From Siphlonurus alternatus (lineage: Eukaryota; Arthropoda; Insecta; Ephemeroptera; Siphlonuridae): a DNA stretch of 64,000 bases. The DNA lies in contig OX463779.1 of the NCBI GenBank assembly GCA_949825025.1, positions 25,340,816 through 25,404,815 of the forward strand, in the 5' to 3' direction. The position numbers and the translations under genes were made by a program. The notes under the pieces were generated by a model. The model saw nothing but the letters and a program-made list of their open reading frames with translations, was not told where the DNA came from and did no database searches. Positions 26,798-38,900 of this stretch are shown here, piece after piece; positions within the stretch are counted from its first letter, which is position 1, and every line of letters begins with the position of its first letter.

Positions 26798-27167
26798 CAG
26801 CTTTTTTATTATATATTGAAAATTAAAAAAAAAAGTAATTGTGCATTTTTTCAATTACAATTTTGATTCAACACGTATAAATTAAAATACGATATTTTTT
26901 AATACATACACATACACGTATACATATAATAATAATGTATTTTTTTTAATCAACCAACATTACAATCAATTTAAGTTACTGTTGTACCTTGTACTTACTA
27001 ATTAATGTATATATTTTATATATAAAACAATCCTTCTGACACTTTGCCCTAGCACGCTCATCCACAGGACCCTGTGACTAAAGGGAACGTGGATATTCAG
27101 TTAAGATGGACCCGGGCTGTATTTTGTCAATTGCCTAAATCCAAGAAAAATACAGTATGAAAAAGTG
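26798..27167. other. Spacer between the paired 5S-like segments
   Basis: This is about 370 bp of A/T-rich DNA with a small GC-richer patch near 27.04-27.12 kb. The two 5S-like segments face each other across it, so the whole block 26717-27246 is itself an inverted repeat. No counterpart exists in the right half of the foldback element, and no gene is seen. Confidence 0.5.
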
Positions 27168-27246
27168 AAGCGATGCTGAAAACGGTCACTTATCCAAATA
27201 ACAACCGCGCTCAACGTTGCTGCAGGACATCAGTGATCTGGCGAGG
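27168..27246 (-). repeat. 5S-rRNA-like segment, inverted copy
   Basis: Read on the minus strand: CGCCAGATCACTGATGTCC, GCAGCAACGTTGAGCGCGG, TTGTTATTTGGAT and GTGACCG. This copy is closer to genuine 5S than the forward one, because AGCAACGTTGAGCGCGGTT matches the 5S core well. It abuts the 15-bp array directly, as the 5S-like stub does in the right half. Confidence 0.6.
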
Positions 27247-27622
27247 GTAAACGGAGAAAATACCCTTTGATAAAATACCCTCAGATATAATACCCAGACA
27301 AAATACCATAGGACAAAATACCCTCAGACAATTTACCCTAAGACAAAATACCCTTGGATAATTTACCCTAGGACAAAATACCCTTGGACAATTAACCCTA
27401 GGACAAAATATCCTTGGACAAAATACCCTGGGATAAAATACCCTTGGACAAAATACCCTAGGACAAAATACCCTTGGATAATTTACCCTAGGACAAAATA
27501 CCCTTGGACAAAATACCCTAGGACAAAATACCCTCAGATAAAATACCCTCAGACAAAATACCCATGGACAAAATACCCTTAGACGAAACACTCTTGGACA
27601 GAATACCCTCAGACAATTTACC
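27247..27622. repeat. Tandem array of a 15-bp unit, left side (about 25 units)
   Basis: The unit is GGACAAAATACCCTT with frequent variants. The AAAATACCC core alternates with AATTTACCC and AATTAACCC, and the last bases vary between TT, TA and CA. Because 15 is divisible by three, the minus strand stays open for 137 codons of a repeating Pro-Arg-Val-Phe-Cys pattern. I judge that a by-product of the repeat, not a protein. Confidence 0.9.
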
Positions 27623-27904
27623 ATATATTATAATATATAACAGCATCTTAGGTATTTCGTAGAATGATAAAAATTATACCTACATCATGCAAACATTTTG
27701 CACACATGTATTGTATATACACTGTACAGTACAGTATTAATATTATTATTATTAAAGGGACAGGGTCAAATAATTTTCATGTTGCATAAAAAGTTTCCTA
27801 TTGATATAATAAAATTAAAAATATAATGTGTCAATTGCCCCAAAATACCAACCAACCAACCAAAATTAAAAATATATGTTATTTCGGATTTCAACAGTAC
27901 CAAT

Positions 27905-27934
27905 AATTATAATCATAAATTTATGATTATAATT
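27905..27934. repeat. Perfect 30-bp palindrome
   Basis: AATTATAATCATAAA is followed directly by its exact inverse. It lies in the unique centre of the foldback element. AT-rich composition makes palindromes easier by chance, but a perfect 30-mer is still notable. It could extrude as a hairpin. Confidence 0.7.
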
Positions 27935-28114
27935 TCTATAATTTATAATATGCTATTGCGAATTGCCCATGAAAAAGGTAAAATAAATTTCACTGAATCC
28001 TGCGCATGATACTTTCACAGCATAATTTATTTTTTTATACGTTTAGTTGTAGAGTATAATAATTAAATATTTAGCACCTTTTAATTATTTTATTATTTAT
28101 CATGTTATTTTTTT

Positions 28115-28503
28115 AAGGGTAAGATAACACGAAGAATCGATTGTTGTAGTCCCATTTGATTAACATGTAAATCTTAGCAACCTCATAATAATTCTGATTT
28201 TTTTTTGAGAGACAGTTTTTGGCACCAAAAGCAAATGGAAAAAATTTCAAAACAATCGGACGATCCAATTTTTTTAAACGAATTTTTTAAATTTTTAGTA
28301 TATGGCTTTCCCATGGAGACCTAAACTAAGAAAATAATTTAAAAAAATTGGATCGTCCGATTGTTTTGAAATATTTTCTATATTTTTTTGGTGCCAAGAA
28401 CTGTCTCTCAAAAAACATTCAGAATCATTATGAGGTTGCTAAGGTTTACATGCTAATCAAATGGGACTACAACAATCGATTGTTCGTGTTATCTTACCCT
28501 TAA
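28115..28503. mobile_element. TTAA-flanked hairpin MITE (piggyBac-type) nested in the foldback centre
   Basis: TTAA at 28115-28118 and 28500-28503 flank inverse copies of GGGTAAGATAACACGAA. The two arms, about 165-170 bp each, pair along nearly their whole length with a few mismatches and small gaps, leaving a loop of about 40 bp. Shared landmarks are TGTAGTCCCATTTGATTA, AACCTCATAATAATTCTGA, GAGAGACAGTTTTTGGCACC and AATCGGACGATCCAAT. It encodes nothing. Its ends differ from those of the TTAA element at 5928, so it is a separate family. Its insertion must postdate the host centre sequence. Confidence 0.75.
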
Positions 28504-29534
28504 TGTAGGTTAATTTGGGTGCAATAAATTTGAGCCAACCCAGGCAAAAAGGACTTTGGGGGGGGGGGGAATAAGTAAATGTAAATGAACAGGGGAGACT
28601 AAATAAAACATCGCATAATTATTATGGTATAATTATTTTACAATGAATGTATGAATGCATTTTTTTCATGATTTTTTAATAAAGAGCAAAAACAAAACAA
28701 AAAGTAAGAATAAAAAATCGTCACCTCATGAATAGAAGAAAACATTGCTTCCCCACCCAATTTTTTACGTATTAACATAATGTTACATTGTAAGGTCGAC
28801 AAGAGATACATTGCTTTTTGCAGTAGAATGTTCTATAAACTTACTCATGGAAACCAGCTATAAAATTAAATGTTCATAATGGTTTTAAAATTTATGTTGT
28901 CACGGGTAACAACCAGCACAAAGCATGATAGTAAAATACGTATTGCTATTTCAGTTATTTATTTGTTATTTTATTGTACAGAATTATTATTTACCAGAAA
29001 AAACTATATTTAATTAACATTTTTAATGATGAGAAGAAATTTTATATTTTTGAAGATATAGAATTACATGTACACATGGTACATAATGAAATTATCTTAA
29101 AAAGTATTTAGTTGTGTTAAAAAGCCTTTATAACTTCTTAATGCATATTAGTGACTTAAAAATATTGAGACACCGGGGAAAAAAATTCATATACTTCTTT
29201 CTTACCGAACTTTTAGTTATATAATTTTGACAAAAAGACCAGACTACGGAGCCGGCCCCGTTAGGAAAAAACGAGCATTGATGTGTATAGTATATTAAAA
29301 GATATTTGAGTGAGACGGCTATATATGAACAAACTGAACACGAGTGGGGACATGCATTTTTACCCAAGCGTTTTGGAATTGAGATTCATATATCTATTAT
29401 AAATTATTCAAAACGATGATTATTCTTTGAATGAGCTAGTTTATGAATGTATTGCAAATGAAATATTCCAGTATTTTCAAAAATGTGAATTTCTCGCCCT
29501 GAATTGAAACTGAAATTTTTCCCAACCTCAAAGT
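28504..29534. other. Unique centre of the foldback element, right part
   Basis: This is mostly A/T-rich DNA with a G run at about 28.56 kb. The only protein-like signal is the weak reverse-transcriptase-like frame on the minus strand at about 29.18-29.31 kb. I see no transposase motif. Confidence 0.5.
29180..29310 (-). pseudogene. Weak non-LTR reverse transcriptase remnant (C-terminal region)
   Basis: The minus strand encodes GAGSVVWSFCQNYITK followed by SVRKKYMNFF. This resembles the conserved block after the polymerase domain of CR1/L2/Jockey-type elements, where a tyrosine-rich stretch is followed by SVVWSP, a YI-K motif and ESVQ-KF--F. It is short, lacks catalytic motifs and lies inside the foldback centre. 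The match is by eye and could be coincidental. Confidence 0.35.
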
Positions 29535-29790
29535 GATGGGTATTTTATCCGAGGGTATTTTGTCCAAGGGTATTTCGTCTAAGGGTATTTTGTCCAAGGG
29601 TATTTCGTCCAAGGGTATTTTGTCCAAGGGTTAATTGTCTAAGGGTATTTTGTCGAAGGGTTAATTGTCTAAGGGTATTTTTCCAAGGGTTAATTGTCCG
29701 AGGGTATTTTGTCCGAGGGTATTTTGTCCTAGGGTATTTTGTCTGGGTATTATATCCGAGGGTATTTTATTAAAGGATATTTTATCCGTG
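29535..29790. repeat. Tandem array of the 15-bp unit, right side, inverted (about 17 units)
   Basis: The plus strand reads AAGGGTATTTTGTCC with the same class of variants (TTAATTGTC, TATTTCGTC) as the left array, in the opposite orientation. The different copy numbers (about 25 and 17) show that the arrays changed length independently after the foldback formed. Confidence 0.9.
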
Positions 29791-29794
29791 ATTC

Positions 29795-30761
29795 CTGGCG
29801 AGAACTGGTCACCGCACAGTCCAACACTGTTCTTGATGCCTGTTTTATATTTTTAAGGCATGTTGAAACGAGCCAGAATTAATCATTTATTTAGTTGCCA
29901 TAATTCTTTGGTAGGAAAAAGCAACGCAGTGTTTGATATAATATAGAAAATATAATTAATCTACATAGTGCAGCAGCATAATAAATTTTGGACTAAAGAA
30001 AACTATAGTTAGTTAAAATTAATACAGTATTTTAATTGTAAGAAATGCAAATCGTATGATCCATCCTGCAGGCTTTCGATCGAGGCGCCTCATATATGGA
30101 CTATAATATATATAACTCACCTTATTTTGAGCACTGCATGCTTATATAAATAGTTTGAAATGATTTTTTCACAGTGATATAATACGAATTTACGAGACCT
30201 ATATCTGTAAATTATTAATGTTACTAAATAATGAGATTGTAATATTTTATTGCAATTATCAATTTAAAACATCATTTACTTTACGTATGTAATATTATGT
30301 GAAGCAAAAACAAAAAAATCATGCAAAGAATAAAACTGTTCGTTTCTGTATATTTCATTGTGAATAAAAAATAAAAATATTAATTTGTGAATTGCGATAT
30401 CTATTTTTTTTACCAACATAAATGTTCGAAAATTGAGTTCAATGTACATTAGGATGTTGTCATTCATGTCCTTTTTTATTTTTGTTGATACGTCGCTCCT
30501 AACTCGCGCTATGCGACCAAGAGTATGAGAAAACGTGGTCGCGGCCGCCGCGCGGCCGTACGCTTGCATGTAAAACATCGCTTCGACCTTAAGCGATGTG
30601 ACGTCATCGCTACTAGCCGCGTGGCATTCTTTCGCTCATATCTAGACAACGGTGCGACCTAAGCAACTAAAACTTGCATCCGGACTCTTGTGAGGACCAT
30701 ATCTGCATATGAATTTTCAAGTTCAGGAACCCTTTAAGTGCTTTTGGATACATAAAAATGT
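29795..30761 (-). repeat. Right arm of the composite foldback element, with a 5S-like stub
   Basis: This is the inverse of the left arm. It begins with CTGGCGAGAACTGGTCACC, the inverse of the first bases of the 5S-like segment, but the rest of that segment is absent and the 15-bp array follows within a few bases. The CpG-rich block at about 30.53-30.61 kb includes a perfect CRE (TGACGTCA, 30599-30606) that reads AACGTCA in the left arm. Substitutions between arms are scattered. Confidence 0.8.
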
Positions 30762-31123
30762 TCATTTACATCGGGACAGCGTGGACTTTACCACTGTTCT
30801 CCTGTTACCCAATGAGTGATAACATTGTGACGACTTTGGCCTTTGGAAGGCAAGAATGAGTGTTATTATATATTAACCATATCATACCAAGGGATTTTTT
30901 GTTACACGTTATAAAATATACCAAGGGAAGGAACGATCCGCTATTTCAACCAAATGTTAAAAACAATTTAATTTTTTTTCTTACTATTTTATTATTATTA
31001 TTATTATTCGGTTTTATAACTCCCAACCTAGTTGGGGTGGTTAAGCGCCAGCAACGGACCCAATTGGGCCAAGATGAAGGCGCCCAATTATAATAATAAT
31101 TATTATTATTATTATTATTTTGC
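30762..31123. other. Spacer with small palindromes
   Basis: A GC-richer patch at 31.02-31.09 kb contains CCCAACCTAGTTGGG and a pair AATTGGGC/GCCCAATT about 10 bp apart, flanked by (ATT)n tracts on both sides. It could be the left half of the element that continues at 31124. No gene is seen. Confidence 0.45.
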
Positions 31124-31250
31124 GGAAATACATTACTCCATGGCTATCTATAAGGATTACAAATATTTTCAGAATTTTGGAGCAATATTTCACACTTTGA
31201 TTCTTAACACTTTTTAAAAAAAAATGTGGGTTGTCTCGACCCCTCGTCCC
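31124..31250. mobile_element. Partial relative of the TTAA-flanked element at 5928-6237
   Basis: The segment GCGGAAATACATTACTCCAT followed by GGCTA-CTA-AGGATTACA, TTTTCAGAATTTTGGAGCA, a TTTCACACTTT stretch and GGGTTGTCTCGACCCC matches 6091-6205 with moderate divergence. The final TTAA end is not clear here. An (ATT)n tract sits where the other copy has (TA)n. Confidence 0.6.
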
Positions 31251-33085
<1,835 letters not shown>

Positions 33086-33233
33086 TTAAGTCTGTATTAC
33101 ACTATACAACTTTGTATGCATACATTTTTTCCTTACAAGAAAATCTCATCTCCACACTAACAAATGAAGTTTTCTTGTACAGAAAATTTTCATGCAATAA
33201 TTAGAAAAATTGTACTATGTAATACCGGCTTAA
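33086..33233. mobile_element. Hairpin MITE, copy 2 (opposite orientation)
   Basis: TTAAGTCTGTATTACAC at the left and the inverse of TTAAGCCGGTATTACATAGT at the right enclose arms related to those of 20626-20785. The asymmetric loop (CTCATCTCCACACTAACAAA) matches the inverse of the loop in copy 1, which fixes the opposite orientation. TTAA at both ends could be the target site, which would place the family near piggyBac; copy 1 does not show it as clearly. Confidence 0.7.
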
Positions 33234-35867
33234 ATATAAATTCTTCGTGTAACAATAAGTGTAATATTATGGCTCTAAAAGTGAACTGCTTGTATCAATA
33301 ACTATTTTTTATTCTTGATAAGAGACAACACCTTTCTCACTTTTCTCAGTGTAATGATTATAATGTTTTCCTCCTAAATTCGTGATTAATTATTTTCATG
33401 GCAACGTGACATGTAAGCTCTTGATCTAACGACTTGTTTGATTACTGATTAAGAATCTGAGCTAAAACAAAAGACAAAGGGGTGAAGAAGTCTTGTATCA
33501 AACACGAAACCTTATTAACTCAAGAGGACCACTAATTACTTGCCAGACTTTCATTAAATCTTTAATGAAGATAAAGACAATCTGACTACTATAAAATGGA
33601 TTTTACTGAAGGAATATAATAAAAAAAAAATTAAACTCGATCATCTTTTTGTATATGTCTTTGGATTTGTTCTACGTGGGTGGTTAATTAGAACGGAGAA
33701 GTTGATTGGTTGAGATTCAGTTGACTTCTCCATCTGTTGCCTCTCTCTCTCTCTCTCCTTAGGAAGACGACAGCAGTAATTGCAATCATTACATCAAGTA
33801 CTCGACATTTGTTTTCGAGATGGAACATTGCACGTAGCAGTTTACTAATAACTCTTGAGTTTGATTTTACGTTCCTTGGATATTTTTTTAATGAGTTTTA
33901 CGTGAATAAAGTATCTTTTAATACAGGTGCCATTAGAAGAAATGAGAGAGGTTATTGAAGTTTCAAACTTACCGTTCGATTTATTGTGCATGTTATAAAG
34001 CAGTTCATGCTACAACGTGGTATAATATTGCTCTGGAAGAACCTCTCTGCAATAAAAATATATTCACAGAATCTTCAGGCGAGTAGAGATTGTAAACGGC
34101 GCTGATTAATGCTGGTTCGTTCAAGCTGGATAAACCACAACATAATGTTTCTCTCCTCATTTTGTCTGATTATGTACTGTGACTTTTATTTTATAATTTA
34201 TGTTACCATAGCACGATATTAATTAATTTTTTACCTCGCCATTTTCACTCCAACACGTTATACCCTTTACATATTGATCAAACTCATCAAACAAAAAAAA
34301 CAACAAAAAAAATCCCTTTTGGAGTTCTTGAATTATTTATTTATTATCTATTAAATTTAATACATAAAAGTATATTAAAATTACATCATAACTTCTTTAA
34401 ATTTGTCAAATAATGTATTGCAGATTAACTTTCCTTTGCTGATGGCTATTTACAATATGAAGATTATCACATATAGAAATGATGTAGATTAAATATTTTA
34501 ACACCAAATTTAATAGAATAAAAAATTATATATTTTGCTTGGCATAATGGTTTACATTAATGGTCTTTGTTATACCTATATGATGTGAACATAATGTTAC
34601 GGAAAGTTTGCAATATATTAAATTTAATACTTATAAGAAAATATATGAAATCTGCATGAAAATTCGAATTGATGCGTATTTAAATAATTTTAATATAGAG
34701 CACTGCAAATAAAATTTGATTTGATATTTTTTATTATTTTTTTTTATTTCAACCTTTTAAATTGTACAGGACAAACTTTCATTTTGTCAAATTTTTCAAT
34801 AACAATAAAATTCAACTATATCTACAGTTACACCATCCTCCATCTCCCTTTTTCCACTGCTATCTATTCTAACATTTCATTAAATTTCCTACGAAATGTT
34901 CCTTTAGCATACACAAATTTCAATTAATTAATGATAATTTGGTGTTAAATATTTAATTATCAGCTGTGATTGACGAGGTGTGTCAGGTGCCTAAACATTC
35001 AGGCGTGACAGGAGGACACGTAGGGGGGCTCATTCATGTCTCCCAACTTGAAGGCTCATGCGACCCGGCAAGCAGCTTGAGGGATGGCAACTGAATTATT
35101 AACCATGGCAGGCAACGAGCGTCGAGTCGTACTTTGCCTAATTGAGGCTGATGGCCTCCAAGTGCGTGCAAAGGCATTACAAAATGATAAGATTCAACTC
35201 GATCGACAAGCTTCTATTAAGATATTCAAGTGGGATACAATAGAGTCAATATAGGAACACTATAAATTCCACGTACTAGTACACTAGTGATGTTCTATTT
35301 GTTTAATATAATATGTTACTGATACAATAATTATTAATTATTTTATGTCCACGGGTGAAATAATTAATAAAAATAAAAACATCTATTTTGTTATTACTGT
35401 TTTCTTAAAATACACTAAAATATTATAATATATTATGGAATAATAATATATTTTTATGATTTTAATGCGAAAAATATTTTTAATGTTAAGGACAAGGTAA
35501 ATAATGTGTGTGTTTCTTAAACTTAATTGTATAAAGTCTAGATGCATATTTCAATTAGTCTAATATATTTAATTCCAATTTAAAATAAAGTATTCAAATT
35601 TTATTTAATTCAAAGTTAAATGATCAAGTTTCATTATAAAGCACTAAACATAAGAGATATTGATTGTAAAATAATTTATTAATTTCAATTATACTGTATA
35701 TTAACTGTGTTTTTGATCATATTTTTTTATAAAAATAAACTCAAATTGAAGATTTGATAAATCTCCCATGTCAAGCATTTAAGATTTCTGAAAGGCTTTC
35801 TGAAGTACACAACATTTTTTCTATATCCCAATTACTACTTGTGCTGTAAAAACCTGTTACCTGGTAT
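33234..35867. other. AT-rich non-coding DNA with one GC-richer island (about 34.97-35.22 kb)
   Basis: Short (CT)n occurs near 33.745 kb. The island at 34.97-35.22 kb has balanced composition and words such as GGAGGACACGTAGGGG and GCGACCCGGCAAGC, with several TAATT and ATTGA homeodomain-type cores around it. Frames of 68-73 codons elsewhere are not recognised. Confidence 0.5.
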
Positions 35868-35905
35868 GGCGCCAGGTGTAGCTCGGGGTGCTAGCGCCTG
35901 GCGCC
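35868..35905. repeat. GC-rich hairpin
   Basis: GGCGCCAGG and CCTGGCGCC form a perfect 9-bp stem around a 20-bp loop that itself contains TAGC/GCTA. It lies at the left end of a GC-richer patch (35.86-35.97 kb) with a perfect CRE at 35985-35992 just beyond it. Its role is unknown; the stem is short for a microRNA precursor. Confidence 0.6.
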
Positions 35906-38900
35906 TCAGAGCCACCCATTGATCTACTGTAGCTGCCGCCGTGTCTGCAGCTTAATATTCGTCACTCCTTCACTACTCAACATGTGACGTCATTTACTCC
36001 TGTCAGGATTTGTGTATACGATATAAGTTATATTTATACGACAATATTAAAAGAGATTTTATCAGAAAATAGTTAATAATTTTCTCCCCCATGAAATGAG
36101 TCATGAATGTTTATAGTTTGTTTAATTGCGATAGTTTATTGTTTTTACTTGCGTGGCTTGATTATGACAATATTTCGTGTACATATAATACGTAATAACA
36201 GTAATATATATTATACTATCACAGTTATCGCTTGTACCGCTGCTGCTGCTGCTGCTGTTGTGAGATTATTGAATGTTTGCAGCTCTGTTATATATAAATA
36301 GTCCATATACACGCACTGGGGGGGTTTATTGTAACTATGATTTTTTATGCAGCATGCGTGTGAGCAGCAGTTGCATGATATACGAAGGTCTCTATATATT
36401 ATATTAGCACAATAAGGTAATGAAGCCGTGTCAATGCATCACGGTTGCAGCACAAGAATGCAATCATCAGATTAATCAACTGTGTGTAAACAGCTGGCTT
36501 GATTGGATCTACATAAAAAATGAAATTACGTAAATTAATTATGACTTTTCACCTAACTCAATATACGCTCGTGTGGTTTCCCTATAACCTTATAGGAGAT
36601 CGTTTTTTTATCCCTTGATGAAATAAAGGTGTCCGTCATGAATGAAGTTTTCCACGGTTCCCTCAGTCACACCTAAAGGATTGCTGGAATGTAAATAAAA
36701 TATAATAGATACAAAATATTTTATTCATTCTATTTTTTGCATACCAAATTGTAATTTTTTTAAACCAATCTCCCCCACAAGTTTATTGTGGTGCATTAAT
36801 TAAATATAAAAATATTTTAAATTCTGCATGTCAAGAAATATCTGAATTAAATATTCGTAATTAAAAAAGATATTTTTATAAAACCAAACAAGATTTTCTT
36901 TATAATAAAATATTCATGGTATTTTTTTCGAAGTTTCTTTTAAAGAGAATTAAAAAAATATATACAATATATCCTGCACACATAATGATAGTCTTGTCTT
37001 ACATTCAATTAATTGAAGTAAAAATACTATTTTGATTACATTCTTGATTTACATAACACCATATAGGGTAAATAATGCAAATAATTTGGAGTAAAAGATG
37101 AATGTAAATTGCTATGACACGCCCCCTTGTCCCTTCAAAGTCTAACTAATGTGGGCGTGGCGAATTTAATTTTTGCTGCACCGGCTTCAGAAAATTCAAT
37201 TGGATGACACTAGCAGACTGTGGCTTCATATTTCCCGGTTAATTCCCACAGGACCAGTTTTATAGATGGTCTAAGTATATAGTTAAAAACGAATTACAAA
37301 GTCATTGGAATACCGCCAATCCCCTGCTGATATTATGTCCAGTAAGTAAAGTACCCCCTTGGGACGCTTGTCCAACTTGTCCCGCAAATCCCGAGGTGTG
37401 TGCAGGACGACAAATGATAAACTGTGGTGGAATTTTTGGATTAATGAAGAAAATTCCTTTAAAATAAAGAGTGTGCAATATTGATGTTTTCACCGTCTAA
37501 AAGTCACTGTGTTATAAAAAGGTAAATATTTGAATGGTAAGGTTCAATTTTCTTCTTGCAAATATTGCACTTCACTTTTTAAATGTCACGTTGACATTAC
37601 CTGTCACTATTTTTTTTACAAATTCTTCATCTCACTCACTGAGTGTCAATCAATAACACATATCATATGTTGGTAAGTTCACTTCTTGGAAATATACACA
37701 CCTTACGTTATGAACATGTTATGTCACGTATTTGGCTTACTAATGGACGCAAAAAAAAAATATATATGTACTTATACACGTTATTTGACTGCATATAATA
37801 TCTTCTTCAATGGCGGATCAATTTTAATTGATAACGTTATTACAACAGAATAATAATATTCACCCATGCAAAATTTTAATCTACTCTTTCTATCTATAGA
37901 TTTAAAACTATTATGTTTATTTTTAAAATATAAAGAATTTCGTATTTAGCTTAATTACTACAGAAATTGCTATAACTGGATGTAAATTCAGTTCCAATCG
38001 ATAGGGCTTTTTTTAGGGCCTTGGTTCGACTGTATTTGTATATATACAATTTAATAATGAAAAACTGAAATAATGAAAAAAAAGAAAAAAGAAAGGAAAG
38101 AAAGAAAGAAAATCACAAATTATTATAATGCAACTAAATATATATAACTATATATATTTTTTTTTAGAAAAAAAGAAACACTTTGAAGGCTGTAAATAAT
38201 AAGAAATTTAGAACTTATAATTTATATCATATATAAAACAAATTTAATAAGCTATTTTTGCTAAGTGTTACTAATAAAATTGAATTTTTTTTCTTCTTCT
38301 TCTTCTTAAAAAACAGAAACAATAATCGAGATTCCTAATTGTTGCATTTCTTACCTCTAAAAAAAAATCCCCTATTTAATTTAGAAACAACAATATATTC
38401 AATACTGATTTTTATAATAAAATTTATAAAACTTAGCTTGTCGTTATTCCATTATTGTTTATAGCTTGGAAAGAAGTTTGTCAATTCTCCGCCAAATAAA
38501 GCCCGCATATAAGCTTCCATTCAAAGTGTTTGCATCCATCAGTTGCTTCAATAGTTAAGAAAGTCTTCAAAGTAAAACTATAAGTTTTGAGTCGCTGCCA
38601 ATCATCCTCCCCTCGTTCATCCATCTCTTGAGACCTCACATCAAAAAGTAACAAATTATTTTTCAAAACTTTGGGAATCAAAGGAAGCATTCTTTTTATC
38701 ATTACACTTGGACTGGAGCTCTTTATACAGTAAATACATAATATTTATCATATAAAATTTCCTTCAATTAAATATAAGATTTAGAAATAAAAATACTAAA
38801 ATATTATTTATATATATGATGTTATACATTCATACCAAATATCAACGTCAAAATATTATATTTACTTTTTGTATGCAGCAGCTTATATTTCTAAAACATT

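Larger units (their letters stand above)
25631..30761. mobile_element. Composite foldback element (about 5.1 kb)
   Basis: The order is left arm (about 25.63-26.74 kb), 5S-like segment, spacer, inverted 5S-like segment, array of 15-bp repeats (27.25-27.62 kb), unique centre (27.62-29.53 kb), the same array inverted (29.54-29.79 kb), a short 5S-like stub, and the right arm inverted (29.80-30.76 kb). The arms share long stretches of near identity, including a CpG-rich block with GGCCGCGCGGC-like words. Long terminal inverted repeats ending in tandem arrays are the hallmark of foldback elements (FB, and Galileo of the P superfamily) in Drosophila; membership here is only inferred. No intact transposase is visible in the centre, and no clear target duplication was found. 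Confidence 0.75.

Noticed and set aside
27211..27624. 137-codon minus-strand frame of a Pro-Arg-Val-Phe-Cys repeat, as a possible repeat protein
   Set aside because: It is a translation of the 15-bp DNA array (15 is divisible by three). The DNA repeat runs past the frame, and the inverted array at 29.5 kb gives similar short frames.
27247..29790. CRISPR array
   Set aside because: The repeats are 15 bp, directly contiguous, without unique spacers, and in a eukaryotic context.
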